In this document: in pieces, positions 24,849 to 37,335 of the stretch
Layout of the letters: each line of letters starts with the position of its first letter
Numbering within the stretch: position 1 is the first letter of the stretch
Source of the DNA: Balanoglossus misakiensis
Lineage: Eukaryota > Hemichordata
Direction of reading: 5' to 3'
Assembly (NCBI GenBank): GCA_040954595.2
Contig: CM082589.2
Coordinates: 7,192,001 to 7,256,000 of the forward strand
Length of the DNA: 64,000 nt
Translations under genes and position numbers: made by a program
Notes under the pieces: generated by a model
Databases searched by the model: none
Told to the model about the DNA's origin: nothing
The model's input: the letters and a program-made list of their open reading frames with translations, nothing else

Positions 24849-27573
24849 TAGAACATACGAGATGGTAAGTGTTATATGAAGCCACATTAAGTGTTATGAA
24901 ATCAACGTACAAAAACATTCTGTGTTTAGCCGTGGTATATTTGTAAACTGCATGTATTCGCCATGACATCACTAAGTACATAATTTAAAAAAATGAATTT
25001 CTTTCGACAATATCACTGTCACAAATCAAAATTCCTGCAGAGCGAGTATTCATAAAATATTTGTTTTTGTTTTTTTCAGAAGTCAAAATGGACAAACGGT
25101 GAACACTTTCTGCAAAGTTGACAGCATCTGAGCCTCTGTTGTTTCGAGAAAAGACATCCTACCAGTAACTTTTAACTAGTCGATTTTGTATCAACTTACT
25201 CTTTATTCTTATACCCTTGCATGATGAGATGCCAATTATTGAACCTGTTAACTATAGTTCATTGTACTTGATTTTTATAGCAAATTTCTTTTTAATATAT
25301 TTGGCGAATATTTTATCAAAGTGTTTCCCATTTACAAGAGAAACTCAAACTTGTGATTAGTTCATACCTGAAAATGTGGTTTATTTTAAGTTGCCATTGA
25401 CATCAGCACATTTTAAGATATCTGCGTCTCATATGTCAAGAATTTTTTTTTACGAAATAGTCTTCCATATTTAGCATCTTCTCCGTGTTGAACAAATATG
25501 CTCATGTTATTACTGAACATTTACATACTTACATAATTTTGGTGACATGCAAAGTTGGCTCAAGTTTCCGTCCAATTCATGATATACCTGTTACGATAGG
25601 TTACCGTGGTTACTGTTTGTATATACATGTAGTTAGGTATTGTGCACCTTAAGAGATTGTTATTATCAATATCTTTCTGACTGTACATGAATTGGGATTG
25701 TTCAGTGCGTTTATAACGCGTTAAAATTTGCATTTATGGTCGTTTTCTTATGTTATAAATTCCTATGTATCCATACTTGATTTCATATGAAATTTTATTA
25801 TCTACTATGCGTCTGATATGCTACGTGACGTAAATGTTCATGTTGATGTAAATGATGGAATCGGACCATTTGCTTTCAGCTTAGTATTGTAATTTGCGAG
25901 TTGTGTCATTAATTCTATTTGACAATTAATTAATTATTTCAAATAAACAGATTGAAGAAGAAAATGATACCAGTTTCCTGCTTTATTCTTTACGGAATTA
26001 ATTATCGATTTCGAAGTTAGGGTTTGTTGGCCCATAAAAAATAAAATCACCTGCAGTCTGAGATTAGTCCGTGACATACGTGTACAATGTATAGGGTAAT
26101 ATCGACACGACAAAACGGAACCAGCACGGATTTTATTCTCCGTTATCTCCTGAAATGGTATCCAGAAATCTAAACACCTCCTCTGTAAAGGCGGTAAAAG
26201 TGCACGCACTCGAAGGGCCTACTGATTGAGAGCGGGCGCAAGACAGGCTGATCGATTTTCTCGACGCCGTCTTCATTATGCGGTGGGCGGGCCCAACTTA
26301 CAGTTGACTGCAGCCACGTCAGTTTTATTTAATAAGATATACGGGCAATAAAAACAGGCTATACCTTATTTAATGTATAGGTACACAGAACGGCTTCGCG
26401 TTCACTTCACAAGTAAACATTGTATTGTTCACATGGTCACAACGATTCGATTGCTCTGTTACAACGAGGAACTGCGGTAGGGAGAGCGTTTGAGTCACCA
26501 TATAGAAGCAAGACCTGATCGATTACTGATAATTATAACTGAAGGTAAGATAATTATGATTTTAATTGAAATCACTTTAATTAGTTCGTACTTGTATTCA
26601 CCCAGACAAGTTAGAGAGCTGACCATGCGACATATTTCTTTTTAGCTCGATGATTTTACATTACTTGTTAATAATACAAGATCTTTGACACTCTTTGATG
26701 TCAAGAGAACACTAAAACCACAAAAGCTCTCTTTTTACCTAGGGGTAAAGTTCACTTAAGTTGATTAATTAACTCCAATTAGCACAAAGTGCATATGCGC
26801 TACCTTCACGCACTCTATCCCCTTTCAGTGTGTTACTGTTGCCTGGGCAACGACCAACAAAATAAATGACCCCTAGCAAATACTTATACAAATAAGAGTT
26901 AAGGTGGCATACTTCCCTTTTTCATTTTCACAGTCGCCAAGAGCGAGAAACTCATTTGGTTTAGGACGATTCTGGCCGCAAAGTACGATTCCTTTATCTT
27001 AAATTTTTGCCTATGATTATGATAGATCGCGTGTTGATCAAGGGCTAAAAAAACATTTCACAATTGCAATGATTTCATTTGAATACTGATATTTGGAAAT
27101 GACCATTATTCTATTTTCGACGTGACCGCTCGAATTGGACTTCGTCATCCATAAGGTATCATGCGGATTAATGTTTGATCTAGTCGGGCGGCAAATATAC
27201 CGAAATATCTCGTCCATTGCAAGCAAGTACTCCAACCTACTTCACCCGGGGGTTTACTGTCGATGTCCCATAGCTCGATCGTGGTACTTGAGGGGAAGGG
27301 TGGTGCGGGCGCTCTTGATTTCGACCACGATATAAATACAAGCGCCCACAGAGTTCTAGTTCCCGAATAAAACACCTCGTATTCGCCAATTCACTGTATG
27401 ATGTTATATCGGGCTTCTTTGTATTAAAACAATGGACTTTCATGGAATATCAACTTTAATATGTGTCGGGTTATTCTCTCCATAAAGTTGTTATTTTTTC
27501 AAGGTTACAAGTGCTTTGATTTTCCTATTCATTTTTTGTCTCATTATAATTAGAAACTGCCCAGATCAGAGTC
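24849..27573. other. Gene D 3'UTR and gene E 5' region
   Basis: Gene D 3'UTR probably to about 25960. A gene E UTR exon probably ends at 26544 and the UTR acceptor precedes 27554. Nothing else recognised. Confidence 0.5.
25942..25947 (+). terminator. AATAAA polyadenylation signal, gene D
   Basis: Canonical hexamer about 1.1 kb after the gene D stop, following a likely 3'UTR intron (24865-25079). Confidence 0.5.
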
Positions 27574-28692
27574 ATGGGGTCCGGTGCTAGTGTCGGTAAG
27601 TCTTAACCCTTCGAACACAACTATTTTTTCCCGCCAAAATGTTGGTGCGACAAAGTAAACATAATTTTTGAAAAACAATATGGAAAACATAACAAGGGTT
27701 AATGTTGTGTTAGATGACGAGTATATCCATTCTCCGTACAGAGATTGCAGAGCGTGGATAATTCTAACCTAGCTAGGAGGTCCGACCGGCAGCCACTGGT
27801 GCGGCCAGTCAGACCCCCTAGCTAGGTTAGCTACAATTGTACGGAGCATGAAGTATGTACATGTATATCCTTTAGCGTTGAAAGGGTTAACTAAACGGGC
27901 ATAATTTAAATATAAAGGACAAATCGTTGACACAATCCTTGTTATGTTTCGCTGATGCGTCGTTTCGCTGAATCATAACTTTACTGTTCAAATCATATCG
28001 ATGTCCCGTATGTAAAAATTCCGATACACAGTGGAACGTTTCATTTATCAGGATCCCGAATAAACGGCTTCGAATGCACAAGGATAGTCTAAGAACTCAT
28101 CGTCTTTTCACGGTAATTTCAGTTCCTTGTCTTCATCTGCCCCACAGATACGGGTGAAATAAAACAATTCGATGATATTACTAAGTACGTCAGGCAACAG
28201 AAAAATGAGGAAGATCGCAGTTGCGTGCGATATTGTTACACTATTCTAAAGAATACAAAGCAAAATGAACAGGTATGTATATCTGGTTCCCCTGTCAATG
28301 TTGCCCATTGCCTATAAATCAGCTACACCATGGTGCACTGCGAAATCACAAAAACGACATGATGGGTGGACAATTTAAATAAGGTAAAGTCGATAGTGAT
28401 TTGGGAAAGTCAACTGTTGGTGCTCATTTGCTGAATAGATCCCACGTCTGGATTCGCGAGTCAATATAAAAACAGAAAGTGATAGCCATATGTTCGAGGA
28501 CACACATCCGGACTGCTCCACACATGTGCCATTTCAGAAGCTCATGTGAGACCGCATCTCTAACAAAAAAAGGATTAAATCTGCATGGAAGTGGCTGAAT
28601 GTTTTTCATGGTGGTTATGATAGAGGTTTTCCCAACACTTTACTTTTTTTTTCAAATATATACAATGTAATTTTAAATGTATGTACGTATGT

Positions 28693-28732
<40 letters not shown>

Positions 28733-28829
28733 ATGTATGTATGTATGTATGTATGTATGTATGTATGTATGTATGTATGTATGTATGTATGTATGTATGT
28801 ATGTATGTATGTATGTGTGTATGTGTGTA

Positions 28830-28864
<35 letters not shown>

Positions 28865-28907
28865 ATGTATGTATGTATGTATGTATGTATGTATGTATGT
28901 ATGTATG

Positions 28908-28938
<31 letters not shown>

Positions 28939-31900
28939 GTATGTATGTATCATCAACGATGACGTCACTGTTAAATATATTATAAGGAGTGACATTGTTC
29001 CTTTTCCCAATAGCTTTTCGAAGAAACCAAAATAACTATTTACTGCGAACGTAAGACAATTGTTTTAAAAACGGAGGGTTCGACGGACAACCCCAAGCGG
29101 CAAGCTGAGATAGCCATGGGCTTCAACGGAATACCCGTATGCAAGGCCAATTTTGACTACAAGCTGGATGGGTTCGTAATTTTTAGTTTTAATTTCACGG
29201 CACGTTGGTATGAATTGAAAATAAATGACGGCTGTTTATCTTGAAAGAAGTCTCGCGAGATATCGCAATGCACGGACAATCACAGTATTTAGACAGATTC
29301 ATTCACAGACACGATAAGGATGTGACGACAATGACATCATAGACAACCACGTAATCAATATTATTTTTGCATGTTTAGTTTAGAGCTCAATGTAAATATT
29401 TGCGGTCATACTCATTCTGAAGTTCATAGGTCAAATATACAGTGTTAAAATTTTATTATGCTCTAGGGAAGAACAAGGTACACAGGCGTCATTCCCACCT
29501 GTCAAAGAGTCTAAAGAAAACACAGCGGGAAAGCTACCGGACGTGTTTAAAGGAGGTTCGTATGGGATTAAAGGGACAAAGTCTCTCTCTCTCGCTGCCC
29601 ATTTTCTATTAAATATGTTTGATACAAGACACTGTTTATGTTATTCTACATGTGGATATATAGTGAATCAACATTTGACCACACATAACTTCCATCCCTT
29701 TTGTAGGATATGAGTATAAAAATCTTGCCAAAATGAATAAATGGTAAACACCGATTATTTATTTTGGCGAGTTTGTCACTCTCGTGTCTACAAGTTGGAT
29801 GGAAGTTGTGTGTGGTCGAACGTTGATTCACTGTATATATCCACATGTAGAATAACATAAACAGTGTCTTGTATCAAACATAATTAATGGAAAAAGGGCA
29901 GCGAGAGAGAGACTTTGTCCCTTTAAGGAGCTGTTTCACCTTGCTTGCTTGAATATGCTGAACGTAGGTACACCACCTTTGAGGCACGCACAGCATTATT
30001 AATTGATGACATAAAAAAATTAAAGCAATTTTTTATCGCAAACTGGAAGGTTATACTATAGATAGCAACTCTCGGTCATGTTAGTAATAAATTAAGTAAC
30101 GATGCAAATTGAGCCCAAAAGTATAACACTTTAACTTGTATCACTGTACCTGAAAGATGCACTAAGTAAAAAATTCCCCATAGCACAGAACTGTAAATAA
30201 CACCAATCATTTTGGTGTGACAAGGCAATATGCCATTTTCATGACCCCTACATGACCTTATATCCTCGTACTTCCGTTGGTAAGAATCTATCAGGTTGAC
30301 AAAGACCTCTACAAAAACTCAATAGTTGCGGCTGTAGTAAATAAATTATGTACTGAATTATGAACGTGACCCCTTCTCAGACACAGACTCAGACGTTTCT
30401 TGTCCTACAATGTTGAATTTTGACAACCCCATACCGACGGATGTACAAGGATGTACGGTCATATAGGGGTCATGAAAGGGACCTAAAGACAACGCTTTAC
30501 ATACGGTTGCAAACAAAGGCGGGCTCATTGTTCTGTAATGATCTTTAGGAAAGGCAAATTGTTTTCTAAGCAATAAAGACAAGAACTTCACCCCAATCGT
30601 TCTTATTTTTCATTCGTCCTGATTCGATGTCTACCGCTGTCTTCCTTCAGATTCCTTTTTAAATGCCGTACATATTGAATGTAAGAATCCGGATGTGATC
30701 AGTTATCAGCATATCTGTCAAGCAAAGTCAAGAGTGGCAACTGAATATGGAGTGGCAGACAAGGATGGCGTTGCATGCCTGGACTTTTGCATCACCTTTA
30801 TAAAAACCCTGACTACTGACGTATGTCTCAAGTCATCACTTTGTTGTTGTTTTTTATTTGTTATTATTATTTTTTTTAAAGTGAAGCCAATTTAATTGAA
30901 ATGAATTGCATTTCTTGTACGTTTTTTTATCTTTTGCCCGTACAGATACTAAGCAACGCCATGTTCAGTATTGCTTGCGGTGCCGTTATCGTCGTCTTAA
31001 CAGCCGGAGACAGGCAGAATTTCTATGAGTTCGCCTTGAACGAGAAAGGAAATCCGGTGGCGAGAGAGGTCAATCAAGCGGTAGATGCCTCTTTTAAACG
31101 CGGAGCCTGTGGTGGTAATAAAGCATTCATATATGTTAGGTTTTTACGCCAAATACGTTATGTAATATACGGGGTTGACACAGGTATCATAAAGACGTTT
31201 TTGAAACGTCTTTATAAAGACGTTTTGAAACGTCTTAGGTCAAATACTGGCACAAAGTATAAGGCCTATGTGTGAACGGTTTAAATGGTCCTGAAAAGTG
31301 TCAGATTTGAGATGGCTTTACCGGCCAGACCTGAGCCAGTGAAAAGATGAACACCTCTCGCTCCGCAACCCATAGTCTATGGGATCACAGTCCCTCTTTC
31401 TTGAGGGACTGTGATGGGGCCGAGCCTCGGCACCTTCACACAAACTGTGTGTGCGTGGGCTCAAGGCGACTCAAAGGATTAATTCTCTGTGTTTACAAAA
31501 AGCAAATAGTATCTCTGAAACGTTTCGAATGTTTACAAGCGTGGCCGTGGTATTTGATCAACTGTTTTTATATAAGTCAAATCAACATGATTTAAGCTCA
31601 TGATGTTTTGTCCTCGTTTACAGCGCCACACGTACGTACTGTAAAAGAGTTTGGTTATACTGCCCTTAGTGAGAAAGATATCGACCGAATCGTGTCAGAC
31701 TTCAAAAAGTGGCGGTTAATCAAAGGAGATGATGAGAGGCTTTTGAAGTTTGTAAAGCAAGTGTTTGAGAGAGAAGAGAGGGATGATGAAAGGGTGAGTA
31801 CCAAAAATGTGCCAGCAAATAAAATATGTAACAAAGTTAGATCTGGAGACTGTTATGTATAACTATCCGGATGTCTGTGAATCTGGCGACAAGATGTACA

Positions 31901-32461
31901 AGAGTCCTAATTGGCGAGGCCTGATGAACTCACCGGCTCAGCTATACCATACTTTACTGTTGCCAGTATATAAAGAAATTGCGTTTGAGACACAGAATAA
32001 ATACATTGAAATAAAGCCAAAATTACAGCTGACAGATTAGTTATCCAGTTATCAATCAGTAATATACAGTTTATTTTTGAAGACCTAAAGGGTCTGGTGG
32101 AATGTATAGCTAGGCATTTAATACTTGTATTGTATTTCATTGACAGGGAGCTTGCCCTGATATCAAGTCAAACGTCCACATGACAGTCAAATGCAAAGAT
32201 TTCGATGTGTTGCTGAAAGCGGGAAAGGGTTACAACATCTGCAAAGTCTTCATGGAGAACAAGAGGCCGACTTACAGATGTAAACGACGACGAATGTGGA
32301 GACGCGCAATAGAGTGGCTCTCCTTGCTGAATGCGGACATGGTCTTGAAGGACATTCGAATTGGTCCCCTGCGGCTAGACTTGACAGACACCACCACAAA
32401 AGGTTCAGGCGACAATGATGAAGACGGTTCAAATGATGATTCAGATGGCGATGACGATTAA
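27574..32461 (+). CDS. Gene E: three-module N-myristoylated alpha/beta protein, about 405 aa
   Basis: Exons: 27574-27595 (MGSGASV), 28148-28272 (alpha1, CVRYCYTIL), 29014-29171 (beta1, FNGIPV), 29467-29555 (linker), 30651-30820 (alpha2, CLDFC), 30946-31114 (beta2, KGNPV), 31624-31793 (alpha3, Cys motif replaced by LLKFV), 32147-32461 (beta3 with basic segment and acidic Asp/Asn/Ser tail, TAA). Total 1218 nt, all phases consistent. G2 and S6 fit N-myristoyltransferase substrates. The ATG lies 20 nt after a 5'UTR acceptor; a UTR exon probably ends at 26544 (GTAAGA). F matches it exon for exon, so the two are tandem duplicates. A palindromic TTAA element sits 12 bp after the linker donor. No transmembrane segment or signal peptide is visible. 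Function unknown; a membrane-tethered cytosolic adaptor or effector is a guess. Confidence 0.85.
27735..27846. repeat. Short foldback repeat with CTAACCTAGCTAG arms
   Basis: TCCGTACAGAGATTG ... CTAACCTAGCTAGGAGGTC is mirrored by GACCCCCTAGCTAGGTTAG ... TTGTACGGA. A related single arm lies at about 4966-5010. Confidence 0.75.
28677..28951. repeat. (ATGT)n array
   Basis: ATGT tetranucleotides with GTGT blocks in the gene E alpha1-beta1 intron; it ends about 60 nt before the beta1 acceptor. Confidence 0.97.
29568..29926. mobile_element. Palindromic TTAA MITE, copy 3
   Basis: A 359-bp copy with intact TTAA at both ends, inserted 12 nt downstream of the linker-exon donor (29555/29556) of gene E. 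Confidence 0.85.
31187..31239. repeat. Tandem AAAGACGTTT / AAACGTCTTT palindromes
   Basis: Two overlapping small palindromes in a gene E intron; likely slippage. Confidence 0.6.
31384..31414. repeat. Hairpin ATCACAGTCCCTC / GAGGGACTGTGAT
   Basis: A perfect 13-bp stem with a 5-nt loop in the gene E intron before alpha3. Related hairpins are at 42919-42950 and 43321-43349. Confidence 0.75.
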
Positions 32462-35232
32462 AATTTAACCTTTGACATCTGACCTTTGACTTTTTATATT
32501 ACACTCTGTTTGGATTGTGCTTAGCATGTCGAAATATCACTCTTTGTCTGTCATTGTTATATTTTACCTCATAGTACAGCTCAATTCGATGTTACCAATG
32601 AGTTCCTGAAGCGAAAACGTCTGTCATTTACCCAAAGTTGACGAAAGCTAATGGTTCGACCACTTTTCACTACACGACCGTTGATTGGCCAAGATACGTA
32701 ACTGTTGTTATGCAAATTACGTAATGTCGTCGGTTTCTATAATTTGTGTTTGCTGAACTCTGACCTATTTTAAGTGTCTGCATCCAGTTTTTGATGCAGA
32801 CAATATTTACACAGATTTTGGTGACTTTCAATCTATTTTTGCTCATTTATAAGCAACTGTAATAGATACAGAATTGGTCCTTCGATAATATGGGAGAAGT
32901 AGGTAGGCCTATTAAAATTTGCCTAAATGTGTGAAACTTGACCTATTTATGCAAATCCCAGATACACATCCGGTTTGTTCAGATGGTTTAGTTTGGGACC
33001 ACTTTCCCCCAATTTTGTGGTATTATTTTACCCTATTCTAATATATTTTAACATGTATTTGTAACATGCCTACTGAGTTAATATTTACTCATCTAGTTAC
33101 CACATATATATTATTACCAAGCTGTAAGTAGTACAGTATCGAAATGACGAACGGAGAAAATGATAATTCCAGACAGGCGGAAGCTGTTATAAGATTACAC
33201 TCCCCTGTAAACACAAAGACAAGTAATGATTTCAGCGTCTTTTATTGCTGACCAGTTGTCGACACCATGAAGGGAATATTTTGTATGGGGAAAGTCATTT
33301 TTTACTGAATTTTGAATCGAATACCCATGCAAGCCCAACTTAAATATATGATTTTGCATTAAAAGTATAATTATACGTGTGTTGTGTTGTGTTTTGTTGT
33401 GTTGTGTTGTGTTGTGTTGTGTTGTGTTGCGTTGTGTTGTGTTGTGTTGTGGTGTGTTGTGTTGTGTTGTGGTGTTGTGTTGTGTTGTGTTGTGTTGTGT
33501 TGTGTTGTGTTGTGTTGTGTTGTGTTGTGTTGTGTTGTGTTGTGTTTGTGTTGTGTTGTGTTGTGTTGTGTTGTGTTGTGTTGTGTTGTGTTGTGTTGTG
33601 TTGCGTTAGGTTGCGTTGCGTTGTGTTGTGTTGTGTTGTGTTGTGTTGTGTTGTGTTGTGTTGTGTTGTGTTGTGTTGCGTTGTGTTGTGTTGTGTTGTT
33701 CTGACACACACACACACACACACCAATGGAAATGAACTTGAACTCTCAGCCACCACTGTGACGATCTCCCTCGAAAACTGCACAAATAAAAACGAAGGAA
33801 TCACGCGTATGTTGTTGGCTGGGGGCGATTAGCGGCTCATCACCAAAAAAAATCTTATTGACAGCTTATGGGATGGACCACACTGACACCTAATTAATCA
33901 GACTATCTTCTTTTCTAAGTATTATGACAAGACAGTCCTGCGCAGTTGGCGTAACCAACGTTTTTTTTAAATCACGACCCTTGTACACATTCATAAACCA
34001 CATATATTTCTAACTCAATCACGGGAAAGACACTGACAGGAACATATCTTCAAACTGACGGGCAGAATACATTTTGGATTGATTGTACAGTAACTATACA
34101 AACAGGTACGTTACCTCAGATTTGAAGGTAAGAATCATCCTATCATGTGAAACCACTTTTATGAAAACTGACACGATTTTGCTTCGTGGTGGAATCCTGT
34201 TGAAAACCTACATAAAATGGAAATGTAGGGTTTTGTTTATCCTCTGTGAACAAGAAAACATGGGTTTTGAAACTACGCTGTCGTTTTATGCACAAGTGCT
34301 TGGCGATTCACCGCATATTAATCGATACCAAATATGGCAAATATAAAGCATGTTTATCTTTATGCTTCTCTTTTTAATTTTTGAAATTTTACAAAATTAT
34401 AGGAGATAATCTTTAGAAACCCGATGCGCGCGTCCAACTTCAATCAATCCGTATCGTCTTACAGGTACACGGTCACCCATACAAATTTAGCCATAGTTAC
34501 GGATCTAGATTTGAGGTAGCCCGTCACGAACTAAAAAGTGCGACCCCAACGGCCATTCAATGATTAGACACATCCATTAATCAACGGTGGTTGTATAATC
34601 ACATACATATCGAGTTAGTTTCTCAGGCACGGCAGTGGACGTTGTGACCGATACATTCTTGTCCATATGATGGTGATATTTGTCAACTTTTGGCCGAAAA
34701 TTGCTTAAAGTTTCAAGGCAGACTGTACAAAATTACGGGCCTTGGCGCTGGCCAGGCTTTCTAAACTAAGAAACCCCGGTTGTCTCCGTCATCCGTGATC
34801 GACTTCAAAAACCGATCCACTACACGTCATTAAATTCCTCCATAGACTGTGCTCACGTCAACTTGATGTAAAATAAAAGCGATAAATGTAGCTATAGCTT
34901 CGTTTTTCTAACGACTTTGCGTTTCGAAAAGAGTTTTTTAATGGATTCGTTTCCACGCTACACTCTTACCGAAAGCTACCGCTGGTGGCGCTATGCTAAC
35001 GGAAAGGATGCCCTTGGCGAGCGTCCCGCAATATTGCAATTATATATTCAAGAAAATTACGACTTTGTGTGTTGAGTAAACGCATCAGCGCAAATGGTTT
35101 TCAATTTTCGCCTTTCTAAACTTCTCCATATCCGTTAAAGCGTGATTATTATGAAAGTACAGGTACACTGTACAGCTGATTTTTGTCACTCATCCTAATT
35201 TTTTCTTCTTCTGATACATAGAATTCACGGAG
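32462..35232. other. Intergenic between genes E and F
   Basis: TGTTG minisatellite and otherwise unique AT-rich sequence; the gene F UTR acceptor precedes 35222. Confidence 0.5.
33374..33702. repeat. (TGTTG)n minisatellite
   Basis: Pentanucleotide GTGTT array with GCGTT and GGTGT variants, followed by (CA)n. Lies between genes E and F. Confidence 0.97.
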
Positions 35233-37300
35233 ATGGGTAGCGGAGCAAGTCAAACAGGTGAGTATTGAGAATCATGTCGATTATAAAAAATAACATTCGT
35301 TCATTTATTTTGGCGATTTCTCCAAGTAACGGCTTACAATGGCTTTCTCTTATGGGATCTTAGACGCATTTGGTACCATGGACGACTCAAGTAGATAATT
35401 TCCCGCTCAATGCGAGATCTCGCGAGACCTGGTTAGGTACTACAGCTAGACGAGTTGGTTGGAAATCATGAATACATCATGTCGAACTTTGTATGAAACC
35501 AGAATAGGCACTGAGTTTAAAGAAAATTGTAAACACGATGGACCATGAATGGCTTGTCCTGTGCCTATTCTCGCATATAGAAAGCCTATCAACGCGAGAT
35601 CTCGCTGGATTTCGTGGAGGTCGGAAAATGGTCTATAACGGAGTCCGGAAGACTGATATTATATTTTGTATGACCTTTGCTCTCTACAGTTGAAATGGAC
35701 AACTTCGATTTCTGCAAAATATCCGGTGTCATCAAAAAACGTAAAGAAGTAGACGACATTGCTTGCATGCGATATTGTTATTCCATTCTGAAGACGCTGC
35801 ACGATAATGACGGAAAGGTAAACCGCGTAATATGTCCTTTCTAGTGCCCATTTGCACCATCAGTGGCCTCATCCTATAACAAGTAGTTCTAAAAAGAGTG
35901 TAAAACACAAAATACCATCAATTGCATTCACAAAGGTCACTTTGGCATTAGAGGTGGAGAGATTGTAATAAAGAAATTATTTATTTATTTATTAATTTAT
36001 TTATTTATTTATTATTCGTTCGTTCGTTTATTTATTTATCATGAATACCTCAACGGTATGCGATTTCTGAAGACTAGACGGTGAAATGCATATACAAGGT
36101 TTTATACACACAAAGAGTAAACGCATATGCTTGACAGTGTGTGTTGCTTATAATTTGTGGGTATGTGCATAGACAGTAGACAGTCTATGGTATGTGTTAG
36201 TGTTTCACAGCAGTCTGGTCCTGTGCCCCATTTCCACCGCATGGCGGCGCTGCTCTGTGGTACAAGATATCCGCTCAGTTATTTTGGGTTTCGCTCATTT
36301 CAAAAGTTTAACAAGGGCTTACAAATTACTGAGGTTTGAGATATATTACTCGAAAATATTGTTTTATTTGTGAGCGCGTGTTCCATGTTGTTGTGGTAAC
36401 ATTGTGGTATACTGAGGGAAACCGCTATGAGAACACTGTTTACTGGATTTTTCGTGACAAATTTCAACCATATGTATAATTTCTATTCTTTACTATCAAT
36501 CACGTGATCTGGCCATGTGACCCACAGCGTTGTCATTTCAAAATGACGGGCAAGCAATATTTCGGCGTCCAGAAAGGTTTTTTTTCGAGTATGTTTTTAC
36601 TTTAAAACCGCTAGACACGTAACATGTATCGGATATGGTGCCTCATCAGCCTCATGGCGTTTCGTCTGCACAGTCTGTGTCTGCACCACGTAAGTCCACG
36701 TTGCTGAAGTTGCCCGTCATCTGGAGATTTGAATGCCAACGTAACTGCCGCGTGACCGCCTCTGACGTCATTTGATATCGAAGAATACCAGATGGCGAAT
36801 AACAATAAGCCGAGCGTGGAGACCTCAACAATAGATGGACACAAAACGGCGGAGATTTGCAATAAAATGAATGCATATTCCCTCAATTTACTCTCTCTCT
36901 CCACCTTTTTTCTCTCTCTGTATCAGTCTGTCTGTCTCCATATAATGCTAATGTATCAACATATTGCTAGAGTTGGCGGATTTTGCATCCCATCAAATGC
37001 AAATAGTTTTTTTTTTATCCTGTAGGATTACATAAAGAAATTGACGATAACCGTTTATGGTAAAAACAAGGCAATAGTGCTATCGCAGAAGAAGGAGGAA
37101 GACAGCAAGGTAATGCCATCGCAGAAGAAGGAAGACAGCGAGGTAATGCCATCGCAGAAGAAGGAAGACAGCGAGGTAATGCCACCAATGCTAGATTAGC
37201 CACATAACTTGTAAACCACTGATTACTCCCTCTCCCACATTCTGTCTGTGTGTCTGTCTGTGTGTGTGTCTGTCTGTCTGTGTGTGTATGTGTGTGTGTG

Positions 37301-37335
<35 letters not shown>

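Noticed and set aside
33340-33832. Open frames of TQHNT or CCVVL repeats
   Set aside because: Translations of the TGTTG minisatellite.
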